From Chloroflexota bacterium (GTDB lineage: Bacteria; Chloroflexota; Dehalococcoidia; Dehalococcoidales; RBG-16-60-22), in contig JACPQC010000023.1 of assembly GCA_016190695.1 (NCBI GenBank), forward strand, positions 1 to 64,000: 64,000 bases of DNA. The letters are read 5' to 3'. The notes beneath the pieces were generated by a model. It was given only the letters and a program-made list of their open reading frames with translations. It was not told the DNA's origin and did no database searches. A program made the position numbers and the translations under genes. How positions within the stretch are numbered: the first letter of the stretch is position 1; the number at the start of each line of letters is the position of its first letter. Positions 20,427-30,184 of this stretch are shown one piece after another.

Positions 20427-21767
20427 ATGATCGAGCGATACTCACGCCCGGAGATGAAGCGGGTCTGGTCTGAAGAGAACAAGTTCAACAAATGGCTGGA
20501 GGTGGAAATCTCCGTCTGCGACGCCTGGGCGGAATACGGCGCTATCCCCAGAGAAGTCGTGCCCAGGATCAAGCTGGCCAAGTGCAACCTGGTGCGCATG
20601 GAAGAGTTGCTCGAAGAGACACGGCATGACATGACCGCGTTTCTGGGCGCGGTATCGGAGACCATCGGCGAGGAATCCCGCTATATCCACCTGGGACTCA
20701 CCTCTTCCGATGTTATGGACACGGCGCTCAGCCTGCAACTGGCCGAAGCTGCCGACCTGCTGCTGGAAGATGTAAAGGCGCTGATAACGGTGCTGGCCCA
20801 CAAGGCGTTGAAGTACAAGTACACGCCGCTCATGGGCCGCACTCACGGCGTCCACGCCGAGCCGACCTCCTTCGGGCTGAAGCTGGCGCTCTGGCTCGAG
20901 GAGATGAGGCGCAACCAGCAGCGCCTGTCCGAGGCCAGGCGGGAGATAGCGGTGGGCAAGATATCAGGGGCGGTAGGCAACTACGCCACCGTGCCCCCTG
21001 AAGTAGAGCAGAGGGCCTGCCAGAAGCTGAAGCTCATTCCCGCGCCAATATCGAGCCAGGTGCTGCAGCGTGACCGCCATGCCCGGTTCGTCACCACCCT
21101 GGCCATTATCGCCGGCTCCCTGGAAAAATTCGCTACCGACATACGGGGTCTCCAGCGCACCGAGGTAAGAGAAGTAGAGGAGCCTTTCGGCGCTAACCAG
21201 ACCGGCTCATCGGCCATGCCCCACAAAAAGAACCCGGAGCTCTGCGAGCGCATCTGCGGGCTGGCAAGGCTGGTCAGGGGGTACGCCCTTACCTCCCTGG
21301 AGAACGTCTCCCTGTGGCACGAGCGTGACATCAGCCATTCCTCTGCCGAGCGCATCATCCTGCCCGATGCCTGTCTCATCCTGGACTACTCTCTATCGCT
21401 GTTCATCAAAGTTGTCCAGGGCATGCAGGTCCACCCGGACAGGATGCTCAAGAACATGGAGCTTACCCGGGGCCTCATCTTCTCGCAGCGGGTAATGCTG
21501 GCGTTGATCGATAAGGGACTCTCGCGGCAGAGGGCTTACGAACTGGTGCAGCGCAACGCCCTGACCGCCTGGCAGGAGGACAGGGAGTTCCTGGACCTGC
21601 TCAAGGCTGACACGGACATCACCGCCATCCTGCCGCAGGAAGAGCTGGAACCCCTGTTCGCCTATCATCACTACCTCCGCTACGTAAACGATATCTTTGA
21701 CAGGCTGGGTCTTACTGAAGCTAAATGGAAAGGTAGCGTCATGGATATGGAACGGTTGCCGGGATGA
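20427..21767 (+). CDS. purB: Adenylosuccinate lyase
   Basis: 'GSSAMPHKKNPELCERICGLARL', 'HLGLTSSDVMDTA', 'GRTHGVHAEP'. Confidence 0.96.
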   Translation: MIERYSRPEMKRVWSEENKFNKWLEVEISVCDAWAEYGAIPREVVPRIKLAKCNLVRMEELLEETRHDMTAFLGAVSETIGEESRYIHLGLTSSDVMDTALSLQLAEAADLLLEDVKALITVLAHKALKYKYTPLMGRTHGVHAEPTSFGLKLALWLEEMRRNQQRLSEARREIAVGKISGAVGNYATVPPEVEQRACQKLKLIPAPISSQVLQRDRHARFVTTLAIIAGSLEKFATDIRGLQRTEVREVEEPFGANQTGSSAMPHKKNPELCERICGLARLVRGYALTSLENVSLWHERDISHSSAERIILPDACLILDYSLSLFIKVVQGMQVHPDRMLKNMELTRGLIFSQRVMLALIDKGLSRQRAYELVQRNALTAWQEDREFLDLLKADTDITAILPQEELEPLFAYHHYLRYVNDIFDRLGLTEAKWKGSVMDMERLPG

Positions 21768-22765
21768 CAATGTTTTCTTCGGACGGCGAATTGACTGAAA
21801 ACCTCCCCGATCCGCCTGCTATCGGGTCGGCAAGCGCCCAGACAGGCGAAGTGCCCGTGCTGCTGGAGACTGTTCTGCCCCTGCCTGTGTTTATTCGCGG
21901 AAAGGTGCGCGACACCTATGACCTGGGCAACCAGCTTCTCATCGTGGCTACTGACCGCATATCCGCCTTTGACGTGGTCCTGCCCACGGGCATACCCTAC
22001 AAAGGCATGGTGCTGAACCAGCTTTCCGTCTTCTGGTTCAGGCGCACCTCTACCCTGGTGCCCAATCACCTGCTCGAGCTGCTGGACGAGGTGCATTGCC
22101 TGGACTCCTACATCCCCGAAGAAGAGCAATTCCACTGCCCGGGAAACCTGGTGGGCCGGTCCATGATCGTAAAAAAGGTCAAGCGCATACCGGTAGAATG
22201 CGTCATCCGGGGCTACCTCGCCGGCTCGGCCTGGGCGGAATACCAGAAGAGCGGGACAGTTGCCGGAAAGCCCATGCCCAGGGGGATGCAGGAGAGCCAG
22301 GAACTGCGCCAGCCCATGTTCACCCCTACTACCAAGGCGGACACGGGCCATGACTTGCCCATGGATATGGACAGCCTGGTCAAGATGGTAGGCCGGGACC
22401 GGGCCGATGAACTGGAGCAGAAGAGCCTGCTGATATACGAACACGCACGGGAGTACGCCCGCTCCCGCGGCATAATCATCGCCGATACCAAGATGGAGTT
22501 CGGACTGGATGGTGAGCGGCTCATCCTCATTGACGAACTGCTGACACCGGACTCGTCACGTCTTTGGGACGCCGACCTGTACCGCCCAGGACAGCCGCAG
22601 CCCTCTCTTGACAAGCAGCCGGTCCGGGACTGGCTGACGGGAACAGGGTGGCAGATGGGACAGCCGCCGCCGGCAATGCCGCCAGAGATTGTTCACGCCA
22701 CTGCTGAGAGATATCTCCAGGCTTACCAGAGATTGACCGGCCGCCGGTTGAGTGGCCTGACCTGA
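21764..22765 (+). CDS. purC: Phosphoribosylaminoimidazole-succinocarboxamide synthase
   Basis: 'RGKVRDTYDLGNQLLIVATDRISAFDVVLP', 'KRIPVECVIRGYLAGSAW'; 4-bp overlap with purB. Confidence 0.95.
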   Translation: MTMFSSDGELTENLPDPPAIGSASAQTGEVPVLLETVLPLPVFIRGKVRDTYDLGNQLLIVATDRISAFDVVLPTGIPYKGMVLNQLSVFWFRRTSTLVPNHLLELLDEVHCLDSYIPEEEQFHCPGNLVGRSMIVKKVKRIPVECVIRGYLAGSAWAEYQKSGTVAGKPMPRGMQESQELRQPMFTPTTKADTGHDLPMDMDSLVKMVGRDRADELEQKSLLIYEHAREYARSRGIIIADTKMEFGLDGERLILIDELLTPDSSRLWDADLYRPGQPQPSLDKQPVRDWLTGTGWQMGQPPPAMPPEIVHATAERYLQAYQRLTGRRLSGLT

Positions 22766-22805
22766 CAGGGATCAGGATACGGAAGACAGAGGATTGGAGG
22801 TCAAA

Positions 22806-23252
22806 ATGAGCGATCTCGAAGTCACCACTATCAAGGAGCAGCGCGCTGCAGCTATCCTGAGAAAACTGCTGGGCAGCCTGGAAATTGAGGTCATGAAATA
22901 CATGTGGCAGATGGGTGAAGCTACGGTGCAGGAAGTCAAGGACGCTATCGGCAGCGACCGCCAGATTGCCTATACCACCGTCATGACCGTTATGGGACAC
23001 CTGGTGAACAAGGAACTGCTCTCACGCGTCAAAGAGGGCAAGAGGTACCGCTACCAGGCGGTGTGGAGCCGGGAGGAATTCCTCAAAGTCTCCTCCCGCA
23101 ACATGGTCCGTGCCCTGCTGAACGATTTCGGGGACATCGCTATAGCCGGTTTCCTCGGTGAGATCGACAAAGTCAACTCGGGCGACCTGGAGCAGCTCAG
23201 AAAATTATCGCGAGGAGAGAGTGAAGAAAACTCGCCGCACCCTGGCCTTTGA
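22806..23252 (+). CDS. BlaI/MecI-family transcriptional repressor
   Basis: 'LGSLEIEVMKYMWQMGEATVQEVKDAIGSDRQIAYTTVMTVMGHLVNKELLSRVKEGKRYRYQAVWSREEF'. ATG 22806 follows GGAGG. Confidence 0.88.
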   Translation: MSDLEVTTIKEQRAAAILRKLLGSLEIEVMKYMWQMGEATVQEVKDAIGSDRQIAYTTVMTVMGHLVNKELLSRVKEGKRYRYQAVWSREEFLKVSSRNMVRALLNDFGDIAIAGFLGEIDKVNSGDLEQLRKLSRGESEENSPHPGL

Positions 23253-24120
23253 TATATTGCTGGTCACGGCGTTCCTGCTCATAGCAGCGGTGGTGGTCAG
23301 CGCGAGCAGAGCAATATCAGCGGGATGTCCTCATGGCTGGCATGGCGATATCGTCTGTTTCCTGTGGCCCACGCATACGGACATTGCCCCGCATCTGCTC
23401 AGCTACCTGCTGATAGGCGTGGCCCTGACCGGCCTGTTTCGCGCCTTCTGGTCATGGCGGCAGCAGATGTCGATGACTGCCCTGGCCACCGGAGGCCTTT
23501 GCCTCTCTTCTGCCAGGGATAGCCGTCTCGACCCGATGCTGGTCCGCCTGGGCCTTCAGGACAGGGTTTCCCTGCTGGACAGCGAGCCTGTCCTGTGCTT
23601 TTGCTCCGGCCTGACAAGACCGCGCATATACATCTCACATAGCCTGGTGCAGAAGCTGACGCCGGAGGAACTCGAGGCTACTCTGCTTCACGAAAAGCAT
23701 CACGTTGAGAACCATGACCCGCTCAAAATCCTGGTGGGCAGAATAATAGTGGCCGCCCTGTTCTTTATTCCCACATTGAAAGACATATTCGAACGTTATT
23801 CACTGGACAAGGAAGTGGCCGCCGATATCCGCGCCGTGCGCCACCAGGGACACCGCCGCGGTGTGGCCGGCGCGCTGCAGACATTATTGGAGGAGCGGGC
23901 TGACAACGTACAAGGCGCTGTGGCCGGCGTCCAGGAAGCCCTTTCCTACCGCATTGCCAATCTCACCGGCCAGAAACTGCCTTTTCGCCTGCCACGTCGC
24001 CGACTGGTCGCCAGCTTTGCTATCATGGGCCTGCTGGCGCTGATCATCACCGTGCCGCTGCCCGGCTCGCATCCCGAAGAATTAATTGCTCTCATCGGGG
24101 ACGGCCTTTGTTCCTCCTGA
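23221..24120 (+). CDS. M56 (BlaR1-like) membrane metallopeptidase
   Basis: TM segments plus 'LTPEELEATLLHEKHHVENHDPLKILVGRI' (HExxH-like HEKHH); GTG start overlapping the BlaI gene. Confidence 0.85.
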   Translation: MKKTRRTLAFDILLVTAFLLIAAVVVSASRAISAGCPHGWHGDIVCFLWPTHTDIAPHLLSYLLIGVALTGLFRAFWSWRQQMSMTALATGGLCLSSARDSRLDPMLVRLGLQDRVSLLDSEPVLCFCSGLTRPRIYISHSLVQKLTPEELEATLLHEKHHVENHDPLKILVGRIIVAALFFIPTLKDIFERYSLDKEVAADIRAVRHQGHRRGVAGALQTLLEERADNVQGAVAGVQEALSYRIANLTGQKLPFRLPRRRLVASFAIMGLLALIITVPLPGSHPEELIALIGDGLCSS

Positions 24121-24190
24121 CCGTTCACTTCGTTGAGGACAAGGACAGCCTCACCGGACCCGTCTCTTTCCTGGTTAGCAGAGCCAGCCA

Positions 24191-25993
24191 ATGGAAACAT
24201 CCTTTTTGATCGATTTCGAACCGGTTGGCCGCCGCGGGCATTGCCCCTCCGGCCGGTCCCTCCTCGACTGTAGCCGGCAGCTTGGCGTGGAGCTGATCAA
24301 CGTCTGCGGCGGCAGGGGGACGTGCGGGCACTGCCGGGTGCAACTCATCAGCGGGCCGGTATCGCCGCCAACTTCGAGCGAGATGAAGGCCCTCGGCACG
24401 CGGGAAATCGCGGAGGGCTACCGCCTGGCCTGCCAGGCCCGTCCCCTGGGCAACTGCAAAGTACGCGTCCCGGCGGAATCCCTGGCCACGCCCCAGCGCA
24501 CCCAGATAGAGGGGCTGGAGGTGGCCGCCCCGCCGGAGCCTGTAGTCCGCTCACATGCCGTCCAGTTGGCCCCCCCCGCCCTCCCCGACCCTGCCGCGGA
24601 CTCCGCGCAACTGCTCGCCGCCCTGCGCCAGTCGGGGGCAATCTGCCACGGCATCGATATCGAGGTGCTGCGGACCATTTCACCGCGCCTGCGGGAGTGG
24701 GAGTGGCAGGTCAGCGCATCGGTCAGGGACGGGGAAGTGGTCGCCCTGGGCCGTCCCGGTGACCGGCAGCTCGGACTGGCCGTCGACCTGGGCACCACCA
24801 AGATAGCGGGCTACCTGGTTGACCTGGACAGCGGGCAAGTCCTGGCCAGCCGGGGGGCGATGAATCCCCAGATTGCTTACGGGGAAGACGTCATGACGCG
24901 CATCGCCCGCGCCGCCGGGGCAACTGAGGAAGCGGCCCGCTTGCAGGAGATGGTCGTAGCCGCCCTGGACCAGATGGCTGGCGAGCTGTGCGGTGAGGCC
25001 GGCCTGTCACCGGAGATGATCGTCGATTCGGTGATAGTGGGCAACACGGCCATGCACCACCTGCTGCTGCGCCTGCCCGTCGAGCAACTGGGACTTGCCC
25101 CGTACGTGCCCGCGGTCAGCGAGGCGCTCGATATCAAGGCCCGTGACATCGGGCTGCACTTTGCCCCGGGGGCTTATGTTCACCTGCTCCCCAACATCGC
25201 CGGCTTTGTCGGGGCGGACCATGTGGCCATGCTCCTGGCTGCCGGGGTCGCCCACAGCGAGGGCGTGGTGCTGGCAGTGGATATCGGCACCAACTCGGAG
25301 GCCTGCCTGGTCAGCGACGGCCGGATGACCAGCGTGTCCTGCGCCGCCGGCCCCGCCTTCGAGGGGGCGCACATCAGGCACGGGATGCGGGCTACCAGCG
25401 GGGCCATCGAGCGGCTGCGCCTGGTCGACGGCGAGGTGGAGTGCCACACTATCGGCGGGGTGCCGCCGGTGGGACTGTGCGGCTCCGGCATCCTGGACGC
25501 CATCGCCCATCTCCGCCGCGCCGGAGTTCTGGACGCCACCGGCAGGATGACCGAACACCCCCGCATCCGCACCATGGATGGGCGGCGTGAGTTTGTCCTG
25601 GCCGGCGAGCAAGAGGGCCGCCCGGCGATCACCATCACCCAGCAAGACGTCAGGGAGCTTCAGCTTGCCAAGGGGGCGGTGCGCGCCGGGGTCCAGGTGC
25701 TGCTGGAGGCCGCCGGCCGCTCCGAGGAGGAGATAGACCGGGTGATAATCGCCGGCGCCTTCGGGACTTACATCGATGTCTCCAGCGCCCTGACCATCGG
25801 CATGTTCCCGCCGCTGCCCCTGGAGCGCTTCCGGCAGGTGGGCAACGCGGCGGGCATGGGCGCCAGGCTGGCCCTCATTTCGCGGAGCCGGCGGGCCGAG
25901 GCCCAGGCCATCGCCCGTCGCGTCGGCTACATAGAGCTGGGGGCGGTGCCGCGCTTCGCCAATATCTTCGCCCAGGCCGTATCACTGGGATAG
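24191..25993 (+). CDS. 2Fe-2S ferredoxin-ASKHA fusion (RACo/RamA-like corrinoid-protein reductive activator, DUF4445)
   Basis: N-terminal plant-type ferredoxin 'GVELINVCGGRGTCGHCRVQL'; 'GLAVDLGTTKIAGYLVDL', 'VDIGTNSEACL', 'GLCGSGILDAIAHLRRAGV', 'IIAGAFGTYID'. Confidence 0.88.
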   Translation: METSFLIDFEPVGRRGHCPSGRSLLDCSRQLGVELINVCGGRGTCGHCRVQLISGPVSPPTSSEMKALGTREIAEGYRLACQARPLGNCKVRVPAESLATPQRTQIEGLEVAAPPEPVVRSHAVQLAPPALPDPAADSAQLLAALRQSGAICHGIDIEVLRTISPRLREWEWQVSASVRDGEVVALGRPGDRQLGLAVDLGTTKIAGYLVDLDSGQVLASRGAMNPQIAYGEDVMTRIARAAGATEEAARLQEMVVAALDQMAGELCGEAGLSPEMIVDSVIVGNTAMHHLLLRLPVEQLGLAPYVPAVSEALDIKARDIGLHFAPGAYVHLLPNIAGFVGADHVAMLLAAGVAHSEGVVLAVDIGTNSEACLVSDGRMTSVSCAAGPAFEGAHIRHGMRATSGAIERLRLVDGEVECHTIGGVPPVGLCGSGILDAIAHLRRAGVLDATGRMTEHPRIRTMDGRREFVLAGEQEGRPAITITQQDVRELQLAKGAVRAGVQVLLEAAGRSEEEIDRVIIAGAFGTYIDVSSALTIGMFPPLPLERFRQVGNAAGMGARLALISRSRRAEAQAIARRVGYIELGAVPRFANIFAQAVSLG

Positions 25994-26163
25994 GGTGATA
26001 AAAGATGTTTCGTCTCCTTTTCGTAAAGCATGTCCTGAGTGAAGCGAACGGAAGCCTGCGCCGTACTCGATATGGCGGAGCTAGAGGAATTTTGGATTAC
26101 GAAATCCCCCTTAATCCCCCTTTACGAAAGGGGGAAACTCTTCGAAGTTTTTTCACCATCCTG
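25991..26163 (+). repeat. Dispersed MITE-like repeat, copy C (short form)
   Basis: (T)AGGGTGATAAAAGATGTTTCGTCTCC...GGGGGAAACTCTTCGAAGTTTTTTCACCATCCTG; left end coincides with the TAG stop of the upstream gene. Confidence 0.65.
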
Positions 26164-26253
26164 TTGGGGTAGGGCATCTGACACCGTCGCTCAAGGCAGC
26201 TTTACAAAGGGACGCGTAATCCTGTATCCTACCCCTGGAGACAAGGAGGACTG

Positions 26254-27519
26254 TTGTACCGGGCACCGCGCGGCACCAATGACATCTTACCCCAGGAGCA
26301 GCCCCACTGGCGCTACGTCGAGGCCAGGGCCGATGACATCTGCCAGCTTTACGGCTACGAGCGAATCGATTCCCCAGCCTTCGAGGAGACCGCCCTGTTC
26401 ACCCGCTCCGTAGGGGCGGGCACGGACATCGTCGAGAAGGAGATGTACACCTTCGCCGACAAGGGCGGCAAGATGATGACGCTGCGCCCCGAAGGCACTG
26501 CCCCGGTATGCCGCGCCTATCTTGAGCACGGCATGCACAACCTGAATCAGCCGGTGAAGCTGTACTACATCGCCCCCATCTTCAGGTACGAAAGGCCCCA
26601 GGCGGGCAGGCTGAGGCAGCACCACCAGTTCGGCTGCGAGGCCATCGGCGATAACGACCCCGCCCTGGACGCCGAGGTCATCGATATGGCCTGGCGTTTC
26701 TTTCTATCCCTGGGGCTGCGCGGCCAGTCCCTGCTGCTCAACAGCATCGGCTGCCGGAAATGCCGTCCGGACTACCTGGCGGCGCTCAAGGAATACTATG
26801 ACCCCCTGGCTGCGAAGCTCTGCCCCGACTGCCGGGTGCGGCTGGAGCGCAACCCGCTGCGCCTGCTCGATTGCAAGACGCCATCCTGCCAGGAGATGGC
26901 CGACGCCGCCCCCAGGACAGTCGACCGGCTTTGCCCGGAGTGCAACGGGCACTTTGAGCGCCTCAAAAAATACCTGCAACTGCTGGATATCCCCTTCCAG
27001 GTAAACAACCGCCTGGTCCGGGGCCTGGACTACTACACCCGCACCGTCTTCGAGATACAGCCGGAGGACGCCGGCGCCCAGGGGACGCTGGGTGGGGGCG
27101 GCCGCTATGACGACCTCATCGAGGAGTTGGGGGGCAGGCCGACCCCGGCCATCGGCTTCGGCTCGGGCATCGAGCGCGCCATCCTCAACCTGAAGAAGCA
27201 GTCCGTACCGGTGCCGCCGCTGCCCCGCCCACAGGTGTTCATCGCCCACATGGGCGAGGAGGCCGAAGAGACGGCCATCAGGCTGGCCTCCGGACTGAGG
27301 AGAGAGGGCATCGGGGTGGTGATGGCCACCGACCAGAGGAGCCTCAAGTCCCAGATGAGACAGGCCAACGCCTTCAGCGCCCGCTACTGCCTGGTCCTGG
27401 GCAAGGATGAGGTCGCCGCCGCAGCAGCAGTGCTGAAGGACATGCAGACCGCGGAGCAGAGAACGGCGCCTCTTGCCGGACTGGCCTCGCTGCTGAAGCA
27501 GGCGCTGGCCGGGGAGTAA
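26254..27519 (+). CDS. hisS: Histidyl-tRNA synthetase
   Basis: 'YRAPRGTNDILP', 'LRPEGTAPVCRAYLEHGM', 'FRYERPQAGRLRQHHQFGCEAIG', 'LVRGLDYYTRTVFE'. TTG start after AAGGAGG. Confidence 0.97.
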   Translation: MYRAPRGTNDILPQEQPHWRYVEARADDICQLYGYERIDSPAFEETALFTRSVGAGTDIVEKEMYTFADKGGKMMTLRPEGTAPVCRAYLEHGMHNLNQPVKLYYIAPIFRYERPQAGRLRQHHQFGCEAIGDNDPALDAEVIDMAWRFFLSLGLRGQSLLLNSIGCRKCRPDYLAALKEYYDPLAAKLCPDCRVRLERNPLRLLDCKTPSCQEMADAAPRTVDRLCPECNGHFERLKKYLQLLDIPFQVNNRLVRGLDYYTRTVFEIQPEDAGAQGTLGGGGRYDDLIEELGGRPTPAIGFGSGIERAILNLKKQSVPVPPLPRPQVFIAHMGEEAEETAIRLASGLRREGIGVVMATDQRSLKSQMRQANAFSARYCLVLGKDEVAAAAAVLKDMQTAEQRTAPLAGLASLLKQALAGE

Positions 27520-27568
27520 GCTGTTCCCCTATAGAGCCGGTGGAGACGGTTATCCACTGTTCCCTTCT

Positions 27569-27595
27569 CTGGATACCAGCCTTCGCCGGCATGAC
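27569..27595 (+). repeat. Dispersed palindromic repeat
   Basis: CTGGATACCAGCCTTCGCCGGCATGAC. Confidence 0.65.
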
Positions 27596-27607
27596 GAAGC
27601 ATAGTTC

Positions 27608-27636
27608 CTGTCATTTCACCCCCCAGGGAGTATAAT
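27608..27636 (+). promoter_or_regulatory. Leaderless-type promoter for rtcB
   Basis: CTGTCA-N17-TATAAT (27631-27636) then 6 nt to ATG 27643. Confidence 0.45.
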
Positions 27637-27642
27637 GATGGT

Positions 27643-29097
27643 ATGACGTTGAGCGCCTCCCTGGAAAAACTGGACGACTACCGGTGGCGCATATCACCGA
27701 GATACAAGCCGGGGATGCTGGTGCCCGGCCTGGTCTATGCCGATGAGTCCATGCTGGAGCAACTCCGGGAAGAGGAGGCTCTTGAGCAGGTGGCAAATGT
27801 GGCTTTCCTGCCCGGCATCGCGGGGTACTCGCTGGCTATGCCGGATATCCACTGGGGCTACGGCTTCCCCATAGGCGGGGTGGCCGCCATGGGCGTTGAG
27901 GATGGCGTGGTGTCTCCGGGCGGGGTCGGCTTCGATATCAACTGCGGCGTCCGCCTCCTCCGCACCAACCTGGCAGAGGATGAAGTCCGCCCCAGGATAA
28001 AGGAGTTGATGGACGCCTTGTACAGCAGCGTGCCGTCGGGACTGGGCTCAGAGGGGCGGATAAAGCTGCGGGGTAAGGACATGGACCGGGTGCTGGTCAG
28101 GGGTTCACGCTGGGCGGTGGAAACGGGGTACGGCCGTCCGGAAGACCTGGACGCCACCGAGGAAAGGGGCGAGATGGCCGGGGCCGACCCGTCACTGGTA
28201 AGCGTAAAGGCCAGGGAGAGGGGAGCGCCGCAACTGGGCACGCTCGGCTCCGGGAACCATTTCCTGGAGGTGGCCGTGGTCGACCGGATATACGAGCCGG
28301 ATATTGCTGGCGTCATGGGCATAGACCGGCCGGGGCAGGTGGTGCTGCTCGTCCACTGCGGCTCGCGGGGACTGGGCCACCAGACGGCGGACGACTATAT
28401 CAAGGAGATGGGGCGCGCCATGTCCCGGTACGGCATCTCCGTGCCCGACCGCCAGCTCGCCTGCAGCCCGGTCAGGTCTCCGGAGGGCCAGGCCTATCTC
28501 TCCGCGATGCGCTGCGCCGCCAACTACGCCTGGGCCAATCGCCAGTGCATCACCCACTGGGCCAGGGAGGCGTTCAGCCGAGTGATGGGCCGGAGCGAGG
28601 ATGACTGCGGGCTGGAACTGGTCTACGACGTCAGCCACAATATCGCCAAGATAGAAGATCACGAGGTAGAAGGCAAACGCCGGTCGCTGTGCGTGCACCG
28701 CAAGGGGGCGACCAGGGCCTTCCCGCCGGGCCACCCGGCGCTGCCGCAGAAGTATTCGAGCACGGGCCAGCCGGTGCTGATACCCGGCGACATGGGGCGG
28801 GCATCCTACCTGCTGGTGGGGACGGAGCGGGCCATGAAGGAGACCTTCGGCTCCACCTGTCACGGGGCGGGCAGGCTGCAGAGCCGGGCCTCTGCCAGGA
28901 AACAGGCCAGGGGCAAAGACGTCCTGGAACAGCTTGCCGCCCGGGGCGTCACCGTCAGGACGGGCAGCCTGGCGGGACTGGCCGAAGAGTCCCCGGAAGC
29001 CTATAAAGATGTCGCCTCGGTGGTGGGCGTGGCCCACAACGCCGGAATTTCGCGGATGGTGGCCAGAACCAGGCCCATGGGCGTGGTCAAGGGATGA
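27643..29097 (+). CDS. rtcB: RNA-splicing ligase RtcB
   Basis: 'GVGFDINCGVRLLRTNL', 'LGTLGSGNHFLEV', 'VHCGSRGLGHQ', 'VYDVSHNIAKIE', 'VHRKGATRAFPPGHP', 'STCHGAGRLQSR'. Confidence 0.97.
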   Translation: MTLSASLEKLDDYRWRISPRYKPGMLVPGLVYADESMLEQLREEEALEQVANVAFLPGIAGYSLAMPDIHWGYGFPIGGVAAMGVEDGVVSPGGVGFDINCGVRLLRTNLAEDEVRPRIKELMDALYSSVPSGLGSEGRIKLRGKDMDRVLVRGSRWAVETGYGRPEDLDATEERGEMAGADPSLVSVKARERGAPQLGTLGSGNHFLEVAVVDRIYEPDIAGVMGIDRPGQVVLLVHCGSRGLGHQTADDYIKEMGRAMSRYGISVPDRQLACSPVRSPEGQAYLSAMRCAANYAWANRQCITHWAREAFSRVMGRSEDDCGLELVYDVSHNIAKIEDHEVEGKRRSLCVHRKGATRAFPPGHPALPQKYSSTGQPVLIPGDMGRASYLLVGTERAMKETFGSTCHGAGRLQSRASARKQARGKDVLEQLAARGVTVRTGSLAGLAEESPEAYKDVASVVGVAHNAGISRMVARTRPMGVVKG

Positions 29098-29864
29098 TGG
29101 CACTCATTGACACTCACGCCCATCTTGACGAGGTAGAGGGTCTGGAAGAGGCGCTGGCCGAAGCCAGTACAGCCGGGGTCGCCGCCATCATCGCTGTCGG
29201 CTCGGACCTGGCCTCCAACAGGAAAGTGCTGGAGATTGGCCGCACTTACCCCGGCTTCGTCTATCCCGCCCTGGGATTACACCCCTGGAACATAAAAGCT
29301 GACGATCTGGAGGCCACCCTGGAGTTCATCGAGGCCAACACCGGCCGGGCGGTGGCCATCGGGGAGGTGGGGCTGGACTACCACAAGAAGGTGCTGGCCA
29401 GGGCGGACAAGGACTTGCAGTCCCAGGTGTTTAAGAGCGTGCTGGCCATCGCCAGAAGGCATGGGAAACCGGCGCTGATCCATTCCCGGTATGCCTGGCG
29501 GGACGCCCTGGACGCCGTCCGTGGAACAGGAGTGGAAAAGGCGGTGTTCCACTGGTATACCGGCACCTCCGGCGTGTTGAGGGACATCATCAGCCAGGGC
29601 TACTTCATCTCGGCCACCCCGGCGGTGGAATACCACGAAGAGCACCGGCGGGCGGTAAAAGAAGCGCCCCTGGAGAGGCTGCTCCTGGAGACGGACTGCC
29701 CGGTCACCTACTGGAGGGGCAGCCCATCGGAATACCAGTCCCGCCCCGCCCACCTCCTGCGGGCGCTGAAAGGCGCTGCCGAGGCCAGAAACGCCGGAGA
29801 AGCTGACATCGCCCGGGCCACCACCGGGAACGCGCTCAGCATCTTCGGCCTGTCACTGCCGTGA
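29094..29864 (+). CDS. TatD-family metal-dependent hydrolase
   Basis: 'LIDTHAHLDEVEG', 'ALGLHPWNIK', 'AIGEVGLDYHKK', 'LLLETDCPVTYWRG'; overlaps rtcB stop. Confidence 0.9.
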   Translation: MMALIDTHAHLDEVEGLEEALAEASTAGVAAIIAVGSDLASNRKVLEIGRTYPGFVYPALGLHPWNIKADDLEATLEFIEANTGRAVAIGEVGLDYHKKVLARADKDLQSQVFKSVLAIARRHGKPALIHSRYAWRDALDAVRGTGVEKAVFHWYTGTSGVLRDIISQGYFISATPAVEYHEEHRRAVKEAPLERLLLETDCPVTYWRGSPSEYQSRPAHLLRALKGAAEARNAGEADIARATTGNALSIFGLSLP

Positions 29865-29894
29865 ATAATGCTACAGAGCAGTGGCGCTATCCGG

Positions 29895-30041
29895 CTAGTC
29901 CGCGATGAGACTGAACACAAGGTAAGCGATAGCCGCCAGGACAAGCAGCCCCAGCAATATTTTCAGGAGACAGCCGCCCAGGAATTTGAATATCAGGAAA
30001 AGAATGACCAGGCCCCCGATGACTGCCAGGACTACTTCCAT
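29895..30041 (-). CDS. Small hydrophobic membrane protein (48 aa)
   Basis: 'MEVVLAVIGGLVILFLIFKFLGGCLLKILLGLLVLAAIAYLVFSLIAD'; GGGAGG SD upstream of ATG at 30041. Confidence 0.55.
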   Translation of the reverse strand: MEVVLAVIGGLVILFLIFKFLGGCLLKILLGLLVLAAIAYLVFSLIAD

Positions 30042-30184
30042 AGCCCAATCCTCCCTGCCGGGATTTTTGAGACGCCTGATAGTCTCTAACCGCATTCTAC
30101 CATAAAGCCCCCTGACAAATGCCAGCTCTGCCCCCCTGTGGTCGCACCAGAAAATAGCCTGCCCTGGAATTTACAAAGCACCTA

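Noticed and set aside
25007-25645. Long antisense ORFs in the ASKHA, hisS, CoxL-like, purD and ABC genes (for example 18754-19758, 42567-41500, 45188-45901)
   Set aside because: Composition typical of antisense shadow ORFs; the overlapping sense ORFs have strong family motifs.
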